DNA from: Paraspadella gotoi
Taxonomy: Eukaryota; Chaetognatha
Direction of reading: 5' to 3'
Assembly (NCBI GenBank): GCA_051294375.1
Contig: CM119266.1
Coordinates: 11,737,609-11,801,608, forward strand
DNA: 64,000 nt
Shown in pieces: positions 1 to 13,672 of the stretch. Under the pieces are notes generated by a model, which was not told the origin of the DNA, did not search any database, and saw only the letters and a program-made list of their open reading frames with translations. Both the position numbers and the translations under genes were made by a program. The first letter of the stretch is position 1. Each line of letters starts with the position of its first letter.

Positions 1-88
1 ATATTTTTATATTTTATAACCACCCGATAAGTGAGAATCGACGCACTGTAATCTTTCCTCCTCTCCTCTCTCTCTCTCTCTTCTCTCT

Positions 89-161
<73 letters not shown>

Positions 162-739
162 CTCGGGTGCCCGTCATCATCTCTTTCGTCCCGTTCGTCG
201 CCGACCTTCGTCCTTGCTGTCCTCTTTTCTCGTCGACGGGCGCCACATTTTCACAACGGAAACGGCGCCAAATTCCGCCGTTGATGGCGCTAACGACGCC
301 CGGGTCGCCGACGACGAGCGAGGGATGGGCGTGGCCGAGAGCATTATTATGTGGCCCGACGGTGAGAGGAAGGGAGATGGGAGAGAGGAAGAGAAAGAGA
401 GAGAAAGTTATGAAAAAGACAAGGCCGAATGGGATATCCTAACGTAGGAGTATTTATGTTTTTCTTTCTTTTTTTATTTTTCTCTTCATTTCTTTATTTT
501 TTTCATCCTTTTTTGTCAACTTTTTTTTGTTCTGTCTCTCGTTCTTTCTTTATTTCCTTCTATATTTCTTTCTTTGTTTCTTTGTTTCTTTCTTTCTTAA
601 ATTACTAATTTTTTTTTATTTACGTAGTAACATCATAATTGTGATTATTAAATATTACCTATGAAAGAAGTAAACAACGGCTGCGAGCAGTTAGTTTTGC
701 CAGTCCGAGATAATAAAGAGAGAGATGAAAATGTTGGGG
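1..739. repeat. First copy of a duplicated segment, cut by the window edge and by a gap
   Basis: This stretch matches about 7592-8360 in the same orientation: AT-rich start, CT tract, a GC-rich part near 165-440, a T-rich part and the same last 70 bases. The copies differ mainly by one-base gains or losses. The match stops exactly at the run of N, which suggests a false duplication at a scaffold join, though a real tandem copy is possible. No coding region is supported here. Confidence 0.8.
58..162. repeat. CT dinucleotide microsatellite
   Basis: Nearly pure CT repeats with occasional TTC interruptions. Open frames across it on either strand are Ser-Leu or Arg-Glu low-complexity artefacts. 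Confidence 0.95.
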
Positions 740-764
740 NNNNNNNNNNNNNNNNNNNNNNNNN
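740..764. other. Assembly gap (25 N)
   Basis: Run of N directly after the end of the first duplicated segment. Confidence 0.99.
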
Positions 765-1860
765 TTAGGAAACAATTTGCAAAGCCCTTGATCAGGTTAC
801 TGATAATGAAATTCACTTAATGTTTGTTAATTGGAAGTAGTTTTACAGCCGCGCATGTCGGATCCTTAACAAACACGTTTCATTTCTTTATAAATATCCG
901 AATCACCATAAAAAGTTCGTTTCCATCAAGGGTTTACTATCTAGGCAAAAAAGTTATAATTCATTTATTCAACCAAAACATGGTAAAACATTCTCAATTT
1001 CGCTATGCTCTCTGCCTCGGCATTGACTACACTGCCTGTAACTTTCTAAAACGATTTGACCTACAAAAACGAATAGAAAACGCTACTGAAAGGTAATTCT
1101 ATGTAGATCCGGGAAACATTCTCTACTTTTTTTTACAAGATCAAACCAGTTTTTCGAATAGATATCCTTATTTAAAAATGTTTATATACTTTTCCTAGAA
1201 AGTACCGTACTATTTTAGGTTAGATTAAAAATGTTTATATCAAACAAGGAAAGAACAACTTTTGCAAAAAATATTTTAAATCCTCCATTGGCTATATTCC
1301 GATTCCAGTATCGTATAGTTAAAGAATAAGTTAAGTTATAAGAAAGATGCGTCAATTATACCTGCGATGCTGAACATCATAAGTTCATAAACGCAAGGAA
1401 TACAATTACGACAACAACAACCACAACGACGACGGGTTGACCGATCCAGAGTTACCGGGTATATTTTTTCAAAATGAGGAGCAGAAACTCTGATACACCG
1501 TATGTCCCCCTTTGTTTCGTCTTACCCCTCACCACGCCTTCGCCATTCCAAACCCTCTCAACCCACTTAGTCTCTCGCGCGTCCGATTATAATGGAGAGA
1601 AGATACCTCGGAACCCGTGTTTACAATTAATGACGGCTCGATCAATAAGCCGCCCAAAATTTACGGACCCTCCACCGTCGGACAGATTTCTCTTTGACGG
1701 TTATTTCGTCAAAGATTGCAGATAGTAAATCTTAATGTCGTTATCTGTTACATCACAAGGGTGAAGGACAAGCGACCATCCGATTTCCAGTTTATTAAGG
1801 GGACCGATGAGAAAGAGAGAAAGACAGAAGGACGGAGAGAGAAAGAGAGATGAGAGATGA

Positions 1861-1891
<31 letters not shown>

Positions 1892-2300
1892 CGAGAGAGA
1901 GAGATAGAGAGAGAGAAGAGAGAAGACCGAGAGACGAGACGAGGAGAGAGAGGATTTAGCCTTCAAGTGAAAAGAGGGAGAAGCTCGCAGTGGGTTCAAA
2001 AAAGTCGAGAGGAGATTTGGACATCGTGACTTTGTCTTTGAAGGCTCTCTAAAACATCTGCAAAAAGGCATATCGGGTAGCAGCAGACACAATGTCGGCA
2101 AAAGGTCACCAAAGGTAAAAGGATTTTAACGAAACACCGGCGTTTTTGAACGTTTTCGGCACACCTGCCGTTTTCTTGCGAACTGTTTTCGTCTTGGTAT
2201 CGACAACACGCGTTTTTACTGTCCCGAACTACAGATGAGCAAGACGATTGTGACGGATGCGCGGCAATCGACAAGCTCTGGTCTCGCTCCGTCTCACTTC
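765..2300. other. Intergenic, no gene seen
   Basis: AT-rich sequence with a GA-rich stretch around 1800-1960. Open frames are short, lack homology I can recognise and do not join across plausible splice sites. Confidence 0.6.
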
Positions 2301-2305
2301 TTCAT

Positions 2306-2307
<2 letters not shown>

Positions 2308-2340
<33 letters not shown>

Positions 2341-2363
2341 TACGACGACTGACGACGACGACG
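2308..2363. repeat. GAC trinucleotide repeat
   Basis: About 18 GAC units with small interruptions. A shorter run of the same motif lies at 4121-4151. Confidence 0.9.
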
Positions 2364-2497
2364 TATGGATGACGGACGACTGCTCGCACGCGACGCTGAG
2401 AAATATGTAGAAGAAAAAAAACCCATTAAAAATGGAGAAGATTCATTTGATTTGGGTATTTTACATTACCCTTTCTTTTCCCTCTCTTGAGACTGTT

Positions 2498-2528
2498 ATC
2501 TTTCTTTCTTTCTTTTTTTTCTTTCTTT

Positions 2529-2564
<36 letters not shown>

Positions 2565-2588
2565 TTCTTTCTTTTCTTTTCTTCTTTG

Positions 2589-2632
<44 letters not shown>

Positions 2633-2672
2633 TTCTTTCTTTCTTTCTTTCTTTCTTGTCTTTCTTTCTCCC
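2498..2672. repeat. TTTC tetranucleotide microsatellite
   Basis: Around 40 TTTC units with a few base changes. The long open frames on both strands here are repeat artefacts. Confidence 0.95.
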
Positions 2673-2679
2673 TTCGGTT

Positions 2680-5600
2680 TTTTAAACGTCCAAACCTCCA
2701 AAGCTCCCTTTATCCGGCAAAACGATCGCAAAAAAGACATAAACAAACAAACAAAAAAACAAAAGAAATAAAAGTCGCGCTCCGCCATTTGAAATCTTCT
2801 TCTCCATTGAATCGCGCCGCCAATTAAACGAATCAGAGCGTCCAATAGTGCGCTCCTAGCAGCCCGCCTTTCACCAACAGCTCCGCTCCATTCGCCAAAG
2901 GTCGCGCGTTGCGATCAAGACGTCTGGCTTTTTTCTTTTCTGTTAATCCGCGGGTTGGATTTACTCGCGTCGTCTTGAAAGACTGGAAACGTCTTTTGCG
3001 CATCTCGTCGTCGGTCGTCGTCATCGGCGTCGTTGTTCCGCGCGGGCTCATCATGGAGTTATGTCTCTCTTTTTTTTTCGTCTTTCTTTCGCTCTTTCGC
3101 CTTCGCGCCTTCGCCTGCAATCGTCGTCGTGGCGCGATCGTCGTCCTTTAGTCGTCCTTGTTGTCCGAAATTCTCTTCTCCGCCGATGGTCTCCATTAAT
3201 GAACTCCATCGTCTTTTCCTTCTTCTTTTTTTTTTCCACGTTTTTATGGACCCCTCCGAAGTTTTCTGAACTGGCTACCATTCGGCCCACTCTGTGGATC
3301 TCCGCTGCTTTTGTCCCTTACCATCCACCCACTTTTTTAAAAGGTTCTCACCCTCTACGACTTGACCCATCGGAGAATTAGACTCTGAGAGCATTTCTCG
3401 CTCTAAAAGATAGGGGGAGAAATAAACAAAAAAGAGATGGTGTAGACAAATACCGTTGATTGCCACACTATAACTATATAGATTCTATCGAAACTATTTT
3501 ACCAAGCATATTAAAGAATTCGTAAAGAGCAGGATGGCCAACGCTAATTGTGGGAAAAGACATACGAGTTACCTACTTAATTTTATACGACGTATTCCTT
3601 GAAATATTTCCACCTATTGTTTTTTTCCATTAATCACGAGGAATAACAACTATTTTCAAACTTATAACTTTATGAAAAACGGCAAAACGCGAACTCGTAC
3701 TTATCCTCCATTACCCTGACTTCAACTCTCTGTTCTCATCTTCTTATCTCTTTTTTCCTCTTTCTTCTTTCCGACACCAGACCACTATCTTTCGTAAACA
3801 CAGTGGTTGCGGCGGGGCGGTGGCGGCCGGTGCGGGAGGTGTGATGAGGGCGAAAACAAGAGAACATCTTCGAGTCGCAGATCGATCTGGTTATCCGAAT
3901 AAGTAGTAGTTTTTTTTGTTTATTTATTTATTTATTTTTTGACTAGTTGAGTACAACAGCATCGCTGAATCACTTTAAAATTAGTCTAGACTTGTTTAGA
4001 GTTAATGCCCTAATTGACTATTCTGATATTCTGCCCCGCTGGTTCACAACTTCAAAACTGGATGAAAAAAAAGACTATTAAGAAAAATTATAATCAATCC
4101 GTCACCAAAGGCAAAGCAAAGAGGCGACGACGACGACGACGACGACGACGACAACGACAACGATGACTAAGCATTCCTACGACCGGCGCGACCGCATCTG
4201 TTTATTTGTTTTTTTCTGTTCCGCCGCCTTCCACCCCCCACCACCACCACCGCTTTCCACATCAAGCCGCGCTTGTACGAGTACTTTAGTTACACGCTCG
4301 TAACAACGGAATGCGGGAGTTTTTTTTTTTTTTTTGTCACGAGGACGTACGTGGCACGTGATCATCGGACAAGTTGAGGTGGATCGCGACGAGGCGTCTG
4401 GGAGTGAACCGTCTGTGGTCTGGGTAAAATCTTGGGGAAGGAATAAAAATAAAATTCATGATGAGTGTGATTGCTGCATGAGTGCTGCATGCTTGATCTG
4501 TGATGCTGGCGCTGTATGTTGTCGTCCAAAAGGATGTAGGAGACGTTGTTTGAGAGAATTTGTCAAATTTTCGTATTTAAAACAACTTTTGCAATAATAC
4601 TCCTGTTAAAGAGACAAATTATTTGTTATTCGATATCTTAGTAACAATATTTCCGATTCTAGTAGGATAGATTATCCGATTTTAGATTCTTAGCGTGTAA
4701 TTATATGTAATTAATGATATATATTTTGTTTGTCGGGCGGTTGTCTCGTGATTGTTTGGTTTGGTTGTCTTTTATATACAATATCTATACATATATACAA
4801 ATAACTATATGTCTTCTCTTCGCTCCGTTGTTTCTTCTTTATGCGCGGCGTGTTTTTGTTATATCGCCATTCTCATGAATAATGTCACTGCTTAAGAGAA
4901 ATCCCCGTGCAACGTCTCGGTCTCTCTCTCGTCTCTCTCGTCTCCTACTCTGCTGCGTCTCTTCTCTCTCTTGGCGTCTCTCTCTCTTCTCTCGGGTCGC
5001 TCTCTCCTCGTGGCGTCTCTCTCTCTCGTCTCCGATGGCCGATCCGGAGAGCGGTCCGAAGAGCATGAGTGCCTGCTTGCACAAAGAGTGGCGGTGAAGG
5101 CGGATTTCCCCGTCGCGCGCTTTTCTGCGTCTCTCTCTGCTATCTCTCTGCTCTTATCTCTTCTCTCTCGTCTGCTGCTCCTCTCTCGTGCGTCGTCCTG
5201 CGTCTCCTCGATGGCTGCTGCTCTCTCTGGTCTCTCTCTCTCGTGCGTGACCTCTCGGCTCTTACGAAAACCCGCAAAGGCATGTCTGGAGAAACAAGCA
5301 CTGACAGACAGAAAGAAGTCTTGTGAACACTCGCAATGTAAGATGTATATTTTGGAAAGATCAGTTGTAGCGGACAGGAAAGCGGTCCGAGGGCGATTGA
5401 AAACGGGACGAAATGTCGCGAGTGCAAGATGTACGGACGATGACGAAAATAGCGAGACGGTGGATAAGCGATGTATAATACAACGACGACATAAAAAGTA
5501 TTTACGTGCCGAAGAGGTTTTGGTTAAATCGCTATGTTTGGTGAGGGGTTAAGGTAACTTTTGACTTGCTAGACATATTACCTACTTATTAGTCGGCGAT

Positions 5601-6530
5601 ATACTATCGTTTAAATTCATAATCAAGAAAGAATGCCCACCAGCGACATTCCGCCATGAGCAAGGCACAGTAATACTCTTTGTACATTCAAACATTCGAC
5701 ATCTTAATCCTCAATGTGTTTCACCCATCTCCCTTTCTTACCCCCAGACCATTTCTCCCCCCCCTCCCCCCTTTTGGCAACGACTGCAAACGATCCGCAT
5801 CGCGTCTCCTGCAGAAACTTCCCTCCGCTTCGATAACCGGAAGCCGCGATTTCCATTCGGATTCCATTTACCACGCTTATCGGACGCGAATCAACATCCG
5901 GTTTCCATCCTCGAGATGAACTCGAGATCCGTCCTGGTAAATTCCGGATCGACCGGGAATTCCATTGACCGTTTATTGAGACAAGAGAAAGATGCTGTAA
6001 TGCTGTATGCTGTTTAATGCTGCGTGTGGAGGGGAGATTTTTGATATTCCTCCAACAGCTTCACGGGTAAATGGCGAGAGAATATACAGTCCGAGCAAAG
6101 TTTAAAAGCAGTGATGAAAAAATAGGAATGAACTTAAAATTATCCAGAAAACAGTTAAAAGAACCTATTTACCTAATATGAATTTCACAAAACTTTACAA
6201 CTATCGAAAGCTGACTTGAAGTAAATTTCCATTCTCCTTTCTTCTTTTCTCCTTTCTCTCTTTCTTCTTTCTCTTCCCATTCTTCTTTCTTCCTTTTCTT
6301 CTTCATCTTACTTTCTTACACAAAATTTTTTTTGTGCACCTAACTCCACCTCTGACGCCTAAGGAATGGGGTGGGGGTTAAAAGGAAAAGGCAACCGATT
6401 CTCTCAAGAATTGGAATGGGCGTCATTTCGCGCTTTGACAAAAAAAGCCATCACCTTGTCCGACCAGGCGACTTCATTGTCTTCATCAACTTTGGAAATT
6501 GACAACATCAATTTAGAGTATGCTTCCTCA
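2680..6530. other. Intergenic, no gene supported
   Basis: Mixed AT-rich and GC-richer sequence. An open stretch at 2833-3055 on the minus strand (Thr/Arg/Lys-rich) could be an exon but has no recognisable family and no clear partner exon. 4905-5240 is a degenerate repeat built on CTCTCTCGT units. Nothing else is supported. Confidence 0.5.
4905..5240. repeat. Degenerate CTCTCTCGT-type low-complexity tract
   Basis: Pyrimidine-rich imperfect repeats with scattered CG dinucleotides, more diverged than the pure CT tracts. It produces Ser/Leu/Arg-rich open frames that are not genes. Confidence 0.7.
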
Positions 6531-6532
6531 CC

Positions 6533-6586
<54 letters not shown>

Positions 6587-6618
6587 TCTCACTCTCTCTC
6601 ATCTCTCTCTTTTCTCTC
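6533..6618. repeat. CT microsatellite
   Basis: CT repeats with CAT and ACT interruptions. Confidence 0.95.
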
Positions 6619-7042
6619 GATCGGCTCGAGCGGATATCCCACTTTTCCATTTTTCAGATCATGTACCAATTCCTTCATATACGGAGATTACAAACGATGA
6701 GATATCTTAGGCCGGCCCGATCGAGCTTATGCGAGGAGAGCGAAATAGGGGAGAGGACTCGTTTGCCGCGAACGCGAAATTGACCCCGGAATTGACCCAT
6801 CGGAAGAAAAAAAGGAGAGAGACCGGAATGGAGTGGAGAGAGGGGAATGAGACACGCTGGTCCTTTTTTTTCGGGTGGTTATTAGCCCAATGACTCTGAC
6901 CCCGTATGAGCGGCTAGTGTGAGGACTTTCAATCTGCCCCATATAAGGGTATATGCCATTAACCATAACCATATCACATCACCATTCGTGAAGATCGCTT
7001 TTGTCGCGAGAGGGTCGAGAGACAATGAGGCATCAAGAGAAA

Positions 7043-7152
7043 GATGGAGAGAGAGAGGGAGAGTGGAGAGAGAGACGAGCAGAGAGAGACGAGAGAGAGA
7101 GAGAGAGTAGGAGAGAGAGAGAGAGAGACGAGAGATGAGAGAGAGAGAGAGA
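7043..7152. repeat. GA microsatellite
   Basis: GA repeats with GAC interruptions. Confidence 0.95.
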
Positions 7153-7477
7153 ATAAAGTAGACGAGTACTCCGTTTCTTCACTATCACCGCTAAAACTAT
7201 ATGGTCCAAAAAAAAATGGCGGGAAATTTTAATTATTAACACCGTAACTACTTCAGCAAATTCAATGATCATTGTGCCGAAATAGATCAATTTTAGCACG
7301 CCTACATTAATCAGATTGCCTCACGTTGACAACCGGCAATGACGTCACCAACATCAACTGCCCATCAGACACTCGTTTCACTCCCCCCCTTCATTCGCTT
7401 CCCTCCTATTCAACCAAAGGCGATCTTCCTGCGCAAAGAGAGACTTATTGAGAGGGAGCTGAAGACCGCGCCGAAAG

Positions 7478-7479
<2 letters not shown>

Positions 7480-7513
<34 letters not shown>

Positions 7514-7518
7514 AGAGA

Positions 7519-7563
<45 letters not shown>
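7480..7563. repeat. GA microsatellite
   Basis: GA repeats immediately before the second copy of the duplicated segment. Confidence 0.95.
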
Positions 7564-7564
<1 letters not shown>

Positions 7565-7591
7565 AAACGCAAAATAGTTCGAAAAAATATT

Positions 7592-8360
<769 letters not shown>

Positions 8361-8404
8361 CAGAGAGCGAGAGAGAGCAGAGCCGAGAGAGAGAACGATG
8401 AGGG

Positions 8405-8405
<1 letters not shown>

Positions 8406-8472
<67 letters not shown>
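8406..8472. repeat. GA microsatellite
   Basis: Pure GA repeat of about 33 units. A short CCT-rich and ATC-rich stretch follows (8540-8765). Confidence 0.95.
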
Positions 8473-8474
<2 letters not shown>

Positions 8475-9169
8475 TCTAATCGCGTTAACGCTTATCGCGC
8501 CATTAACGCGAATCTAATTTCTGGTCACTCTACAGCGCCGAAGCCACTTCCCCCTCTTCCTCCTCCTCTTCCTCTTCCTCCACCCTTCCCCTCTCCTTCG
8601 TCCTTTCCTTCGTCCTCTCCTTCGTCCTCTCCTCCTCCTATCGTTCTCACCTCTACATTCTTTGTTGTCTCTTGCAGTATGACCCCATTTACAACTGTGG
8701 CGCCGCAATCATCATCATCATCATCAACACCATTATAATTATTAAGCATTATCATCATCATCATCAATATAAATTATGTTTTCTAATCTCAAACACAATG
8801 AAAAGAAAGAATACGATATGAGAATTTTTTTTTAATATCAAGAATGATACAGTAGCATAAAGCAGCAACAAAATAAACCACACAAATAAAAATAGAATAA
8901 AGGAAAACTAATCTACGAGCTCATTTCTATATTTTCATAGAATTAAGACAAAACTTCATGAATCGTTCGGTTTAAAAATATGATAAATGTCAGGGTAACC
9001 AAAACATTCTCGAATTCCATTATTAATGGGTATATTTGGACTAAATTTAGACTAAATTTAGACTAAATTTTAGTTGGTACATATCTTTACAAGTAAAACT
9101 GAGACACGGTGACTGTAAAATAATTGTTACAAAACTGCTTCGTTTGATTTATGTCACCCATTCAAATAC

Positions 9170-9690
9170 TATTGGAGGATCTATAAAAGGACATTAAATC
9201 AGGAGTGAGATCGGAATCAAAATTATTTCCAGATTTTAAGTGAAATCCTAGATATTTCCAACTCTTTCGATAGGACATGAATCAACATTTAAATACCCAG
9301 ACTCAATCCCATAATCGGTTTTTCCAAAAATCATGGACTTTGTTTTTTTAAATTAAAAGTAAAACCGAATTTCTTCCCATATTCAACACTAATGTCAATC
9401 ATTCTCTGAATGCCTCCTAATATGGGTGATGACAGGACTATGTCATCAGCATAAAAAATGTAACCTACAAATATTTTTATGAAATCATTAAGGACCAAAA
9501 GTTTGGACTAAGAATTACTCCTTGACGAACCCCAGTTTTTACATTAAAAATTTCACTGCAACAATCCTGCCACTTACATTTACAGAAAAGATTTGAATAC
9601 AAATATACAATAAGTCTTAAAAATCAAGAAGAAAAATTCGTTCAATTAGTTTTAATACCCATCAAATCCTTACTACAGTCAATAAAGGGT
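9170..9690 (-). pseudogene. Decayed non-LTR reverse transcriptase fragment
   Basis: Read on the minus strand, fragments in shifting frames show reverse-transcriptase landmarks in the right order: FIDCSK (near 9650), TGVRQGVILSP (near 9530), then the catalytic FYADDIVLSS (near 9440), then a GKKFGF motif and KYLGFHLKSG near 9230. Stops and frame changes separate the parts, so this is a dead copy. The motif set fits LINE-type retrotransposons (Jockey/CR1/RTE-like); I cannot place the clade. No endonuclease part and no 3' tail were recognised. Confidence 0.8.
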
Positions 9691-9734
9691 GGATATAGTT
9701 AGGTGAAAATAAGGAATGTCCTTAAAAAGGGAAT

Positions 9735-11421
9735 GTTCAAAAATCGGCCAAGGAATTCCGCCAAACCAGACGCTTCATCAGTGCGTCGAGCTTCTTCAAA
9801 TCCCGCGGCAACAACTGCGTGTTATGCGCTGACATCCGAGTCCGGCGGTAACGACTCTGCTTGGCTGAGAGTCCCTTTGTTCCGTCGACTTGAGCGCTGT
9901 CGCCGACGCCGCCTTCAGTCCAAAAACGGCAACACCTCCTCGTCCCAAATTCTCGAGAGAGGCGATCAGATCCCTGCGTAGCGAAATCCGGCGGATTCTT
10001 GGCGGCGTATTTGGGCATCCTCAAACAGTTCCTTCCAGCGTCAAGAGAGGCACGAGGTTAATAGCAGAAGAAGTGGCCTCCAAAGAGACTGTCCGTCTGT
10101 GGGATAGATTTCTCGCCTAGAAGCGTCGTTCAGAATCTTGTCGCCGACGAGGAACTGACGGAATCGACCAATCCGAATCTCCTAGCCACTCCAACCTTCC
10201 CCCACACCCCATCCATCCCCACCGCTCATCTTTCGACGCCCATTCCGGTCCCCAGCCGCGGCCCGTGCCAAATCAACGAAGAACCGGTTGTAAGATTGGC
10301 GTCTCGCGGCGATCCGAAGGCGTCCATCGCGTTGGTGGCGGCCATGCGGAAGTTGGAGATCATCGAGGGAATCGGCTTCCTGTATGAGAAGACGTAGGAG
10401 CAGCGGAAGGGGAGTTGGTCCTCGAGATCGATCACGTCCTTGATCCACCAAGTAGTTAAGACGGCCGACTTGAGGCCGACCACGTCGACGCCGGGGAGTC
10501 GATAGAGATGTTTGACGGCGAATAAGAGGACGTGCTTGAGCAAGGGTGGTCGGGAATCTCCCGCTGCGAAGGCCAAAGCGTAGAGGTTGACGAAGACGTT
10601 GGGGTCGTTCCACACGATGGCGTTGGGGAGGCGCTCGAGATGTTGGAGGATGAAGGTACTGCCGCCGCGCGAGTTGGAGGACATCACGACCGCCGTCTTT
10701 ATCGCGTTTTTTTTGTATTGATGGCTGTTGTCGTCGTTCTTTTCGTCGTCGCGAGCCAAACTCTCCAACTCTTCCTCAGCCAAACGGCGAAACCGTCGAA
10801 TTGGGATAACGGCGAACTCTACCGTCAGGCGAGGGACGTCGTAACAGGCGAAAGGAGCGGATCGAGAGTCGAACACGTTCTCTTCTGGTAAGAGAGTGTA
10901 ACACAAATAGAGTCGAGGCATATTAAATTATAAATAATTCAATTAAATTATAAATAACATGATTTAAATTATCCATAAAGATAAGATATCCAAACAGATT
11001 TTCGTATTTTATTTTCGTCAATTATTTCTTAACATCTCGTTTGCTTTGAATCATCGACCAAAAAAAAGCATCAATCAATCAATCAACAAACCGGGACCAT
11101 CACAATAACCTCTTCCTGTCCGCACAAACGTCGCGCCCTCTTCCGACACGTACAGCAGGTGCACGTGCGGATCTAGCCAGGCGAAGGCGCGAGCACTCGA
11201 ATCTGGCGTGAGCGTGGAATGACGTCGTCGAAACGGGTCGCCGACGCGCGGGCGCTGTGCCGCCAAAGGACGCGGCGCACCTCAACGCGGTCGTCAAGGA
11301 AGCCGTGGGAAAAATACGCCGAGATTTTGCGCCAGATGAGGAAGAGTTTTAGCACCGGGAGGAAAACGAAGAAGTAAAATAAAACGCGGAAGACAACGGT
11401 CCAAGAATGACAGGCAGACAT
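9735..11421 (-). CDS. Sulfotransferase-like type II membrane protein, frames disturbed
   Basis: Likely Golgi enzyme moving sulfate from PAPS to a glycan or similar acceptor; the substrate is unknown. Exon 1 runs from ATG 11421 to a donor at 11098 and starts with a short cytosolic end and a hydrophobic anchor (VLFYFFVFLPVLKLFLIW). Its frame shifts near 11215-11260, after which it reads DSSARAFAWLDPHVHLLYV. Exon 2 starts at an acceptor at 10884, in phase. It carries SSNSRGGSTFI, matching the PAPS 5'-phosphosulfate loop, and FSYRKPIPSMISNFR, matching the 3'-phosphate motif. The frame stops at 10226, but coding-like sequence goes on in other frames (QFLVGDKILNDAS near 10140) to a plausible C-terminus ending at 9737. 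Either assembly indels break a real gene or it is a recent pseudogene. The family call is fairly sure, the model is not. Confidence 0.6.
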
Positions 11422-13672
11422 GGCGCTGATTTGACGAGGGAAAAATATACTTTTGTAATAGTTATTTGATATCTTTTGTCATGGCGCATGGTTCGACTTT
11501 GTTCGTAGGCAGTAAAATTGATTGCATTTATACTTTGTTTATTTTTACTGTTGACTCGATAAGAGTTTCGAAGGTTAAGTTTTAAGGGAGGCCGGGAGTA
11601 ATGTCAATTGATTGTGTCAGAAGTTTGATTTGGGAACCTTCCGATATGAAACTTTATACATTTCAGAAAAAACTTTGAATGGACCAAAAACTTTTAAAAT
11701 GGCTAGAAGAACTACAAGTAATTATTTTTTAAATATTTATTTAGAATTAGGAAATATCAACATTTTTTGAAAAAAATTTTATTTTTAAAAAGTGTATTTA
11801 GATAGCTTATCAAAAGTTAACTACTTAAAGTTTAATTATTTTTTCAATATTTTGATGATAAGTTGGTCAAAATTAAGAAAAAACTAAAAAAATCATCATC
11901 ATCATATGATACTTTTAAAAGTTTTTCAGTAAAAAAACATTAAAATTTAAAAACAGTTATAATTACATTTTTGTATAACTTTTTTAGCACTATCAGAATC
12001 AATTAAAAACACTGAATATATAAAAAAAACTTTGACATTATTTAGCATGGATTTGTTTAAAATTTGAATTTGGTCGGCTAGCGCTACCGGGAGAAGCAAA
12101 TCCTTCTCATCGAGATTCGATTCAGTTAAATTGTTAAATTCCATAGAAAAAATTGATAAAGAAAAATCGTTGTAAAATATTATTAATTGAAAAAATATTG
12201 ATTAAAATAATGACCTTTTTTATCTTTTTCTCTTCCAAATTAATTTATGTTTTATTATTTCCAATAATTATAACCAATGATATTTTTTTTTAAATTGTTT
12301 TAGTTTGTAACGCACGCCAACCTACCTGGTCTCATTCCGTTGGTTCCTTCCTTTAACCGTTCCCCTTAAAAGTCCCCAACACTTCCCATTCACCCGCCTC
12401 CCTTCTCACCCCCCGCTCAACCAAATCGAATCGAGAGCGAGTTAATTGAGTTACAAGCGACGAGAAAATCATCGGATTCTGATTCGCTGATTCCTCGTCG
12501 AATTCACGCGTCAACTACGTCGAGCGCGACTTTATGAGCCTCTGATTGGTCCGTTGCTCGTATCTGATTGGCTGGCGAAAGAAAGGACTCGCCACGTCAT
12601 AGTCGGGGTACCCTCGGATGTCGTTGTCGGTTGTTTTCAATGACAATGGCGACACTGGCACCATGAACCATTGTTTACCATTAATGATGTTGTAATGAGT
12701 TTTTATTTGGTTACTTTGATTATATTCTGAATCGTTCCCTTTTTGTCATTGTAATATGTATCTGTATTATCGTCGCTGTGATGGACATCGTCACTGTGGG
12801 TCGGAGCTTTTATGGTTCGTCGTCGTCGTCGTCGTCGTGTTAGAGATGCAGTTCCCCGCTGCTCATTCGCCCCTCATAATTAAAGCGGAAGCGAATTCGT
12901 CGCTCATCGATTTTGGCGCCGAATCTTGTAACAGCGGTGAAACAAGAATTTTGTTGACATCTGATCGGAAACCAAGTTTTCGAAGAGTGATACTAGAGAA
13001 GATGTTTCACTCTCATTCACTCACTCACTCACTCTCTCTCTCTCTCTCTCTCTCTCTGGATGACTCGTGGTCGTCAGTGGCGTCGGCGGCGTCGGCGGCG
13101 TCGATGTCCTTGACTCGAGGCTAAAAGCGCCACAAGAGAGTGTTGATGGCGACGGTGAAGAAGAAACGAGGAAAGTGATATGGGGTAAGTGAGAAGGTAA
13201 TATGAGAGTGAGAATCAACGGGAAATATGTAAAAAAAGTGAAAGCTCGATTCGTAGATCGATAGACATTTCCGTGAATCAATAGATATCGTATAAATTAT
13301 TTTCGCATTTAATCCTCCGTGGAATTTTTTACGAGTAAAAATAAAAACTTTTTTTCACGACAAATATGTATATTTCAAAAATATATTCGATTAAATAAAT
13401 CTATTCTTTTTTTCAGAGATCCGCAAGTTGTTGTTTTGTTTATTTTTTAAAACTAATCTGCAGTTTAGAACTATTACCGCTACCTACCGACTAATAAAAA
13501 TTTTGAAAAGGAAACAAAAAGTTTTATACCTATGGCCCAATTTGTTCTAAAGTAAAGATCTGAAGACTCATAAGTCATAACTTATAGCTTTTTTTTTTCA
13601 ATCAATTTTTAAATTCTCGAAATGAGTCGTATCAGGAAAATTCGAAATTGAACTGTTTGGTCTTCACGACCA
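11422..13672. other. Intergenic, no gene seen
   Basis: AT-rich from 11430 to 12300, then GC-richer (12320-13120) with a short CT run at 13029-13057 and a CGTCGT-rich patch. Open frames here are short and unrecognised. The 3' end of the SLC22 gene borders it on the right. Confidence 0.55.

Noticed and set aside
1748-2101. Ser/Leu-rich and Arg/Glu-rich open frames over CT/GA and TTTC tracts throughout the window
   Set aside because: They are translations of microsatellites. Both strands are open, and there are no domains and no splice logic.
2833-3120. Minus-strand frame with MSPRGTTTPMTTTDDEM as an exon
   Set aside because: No partner exon, no recognised family and low-complexity content; left as unsupported.
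10182-10613. 143-aa alternative minus-strand frame in the sulfotransferase-like region
   Set aside because: Arg/Pro-rich shadow frame; the overlapping frame has the family motifs.
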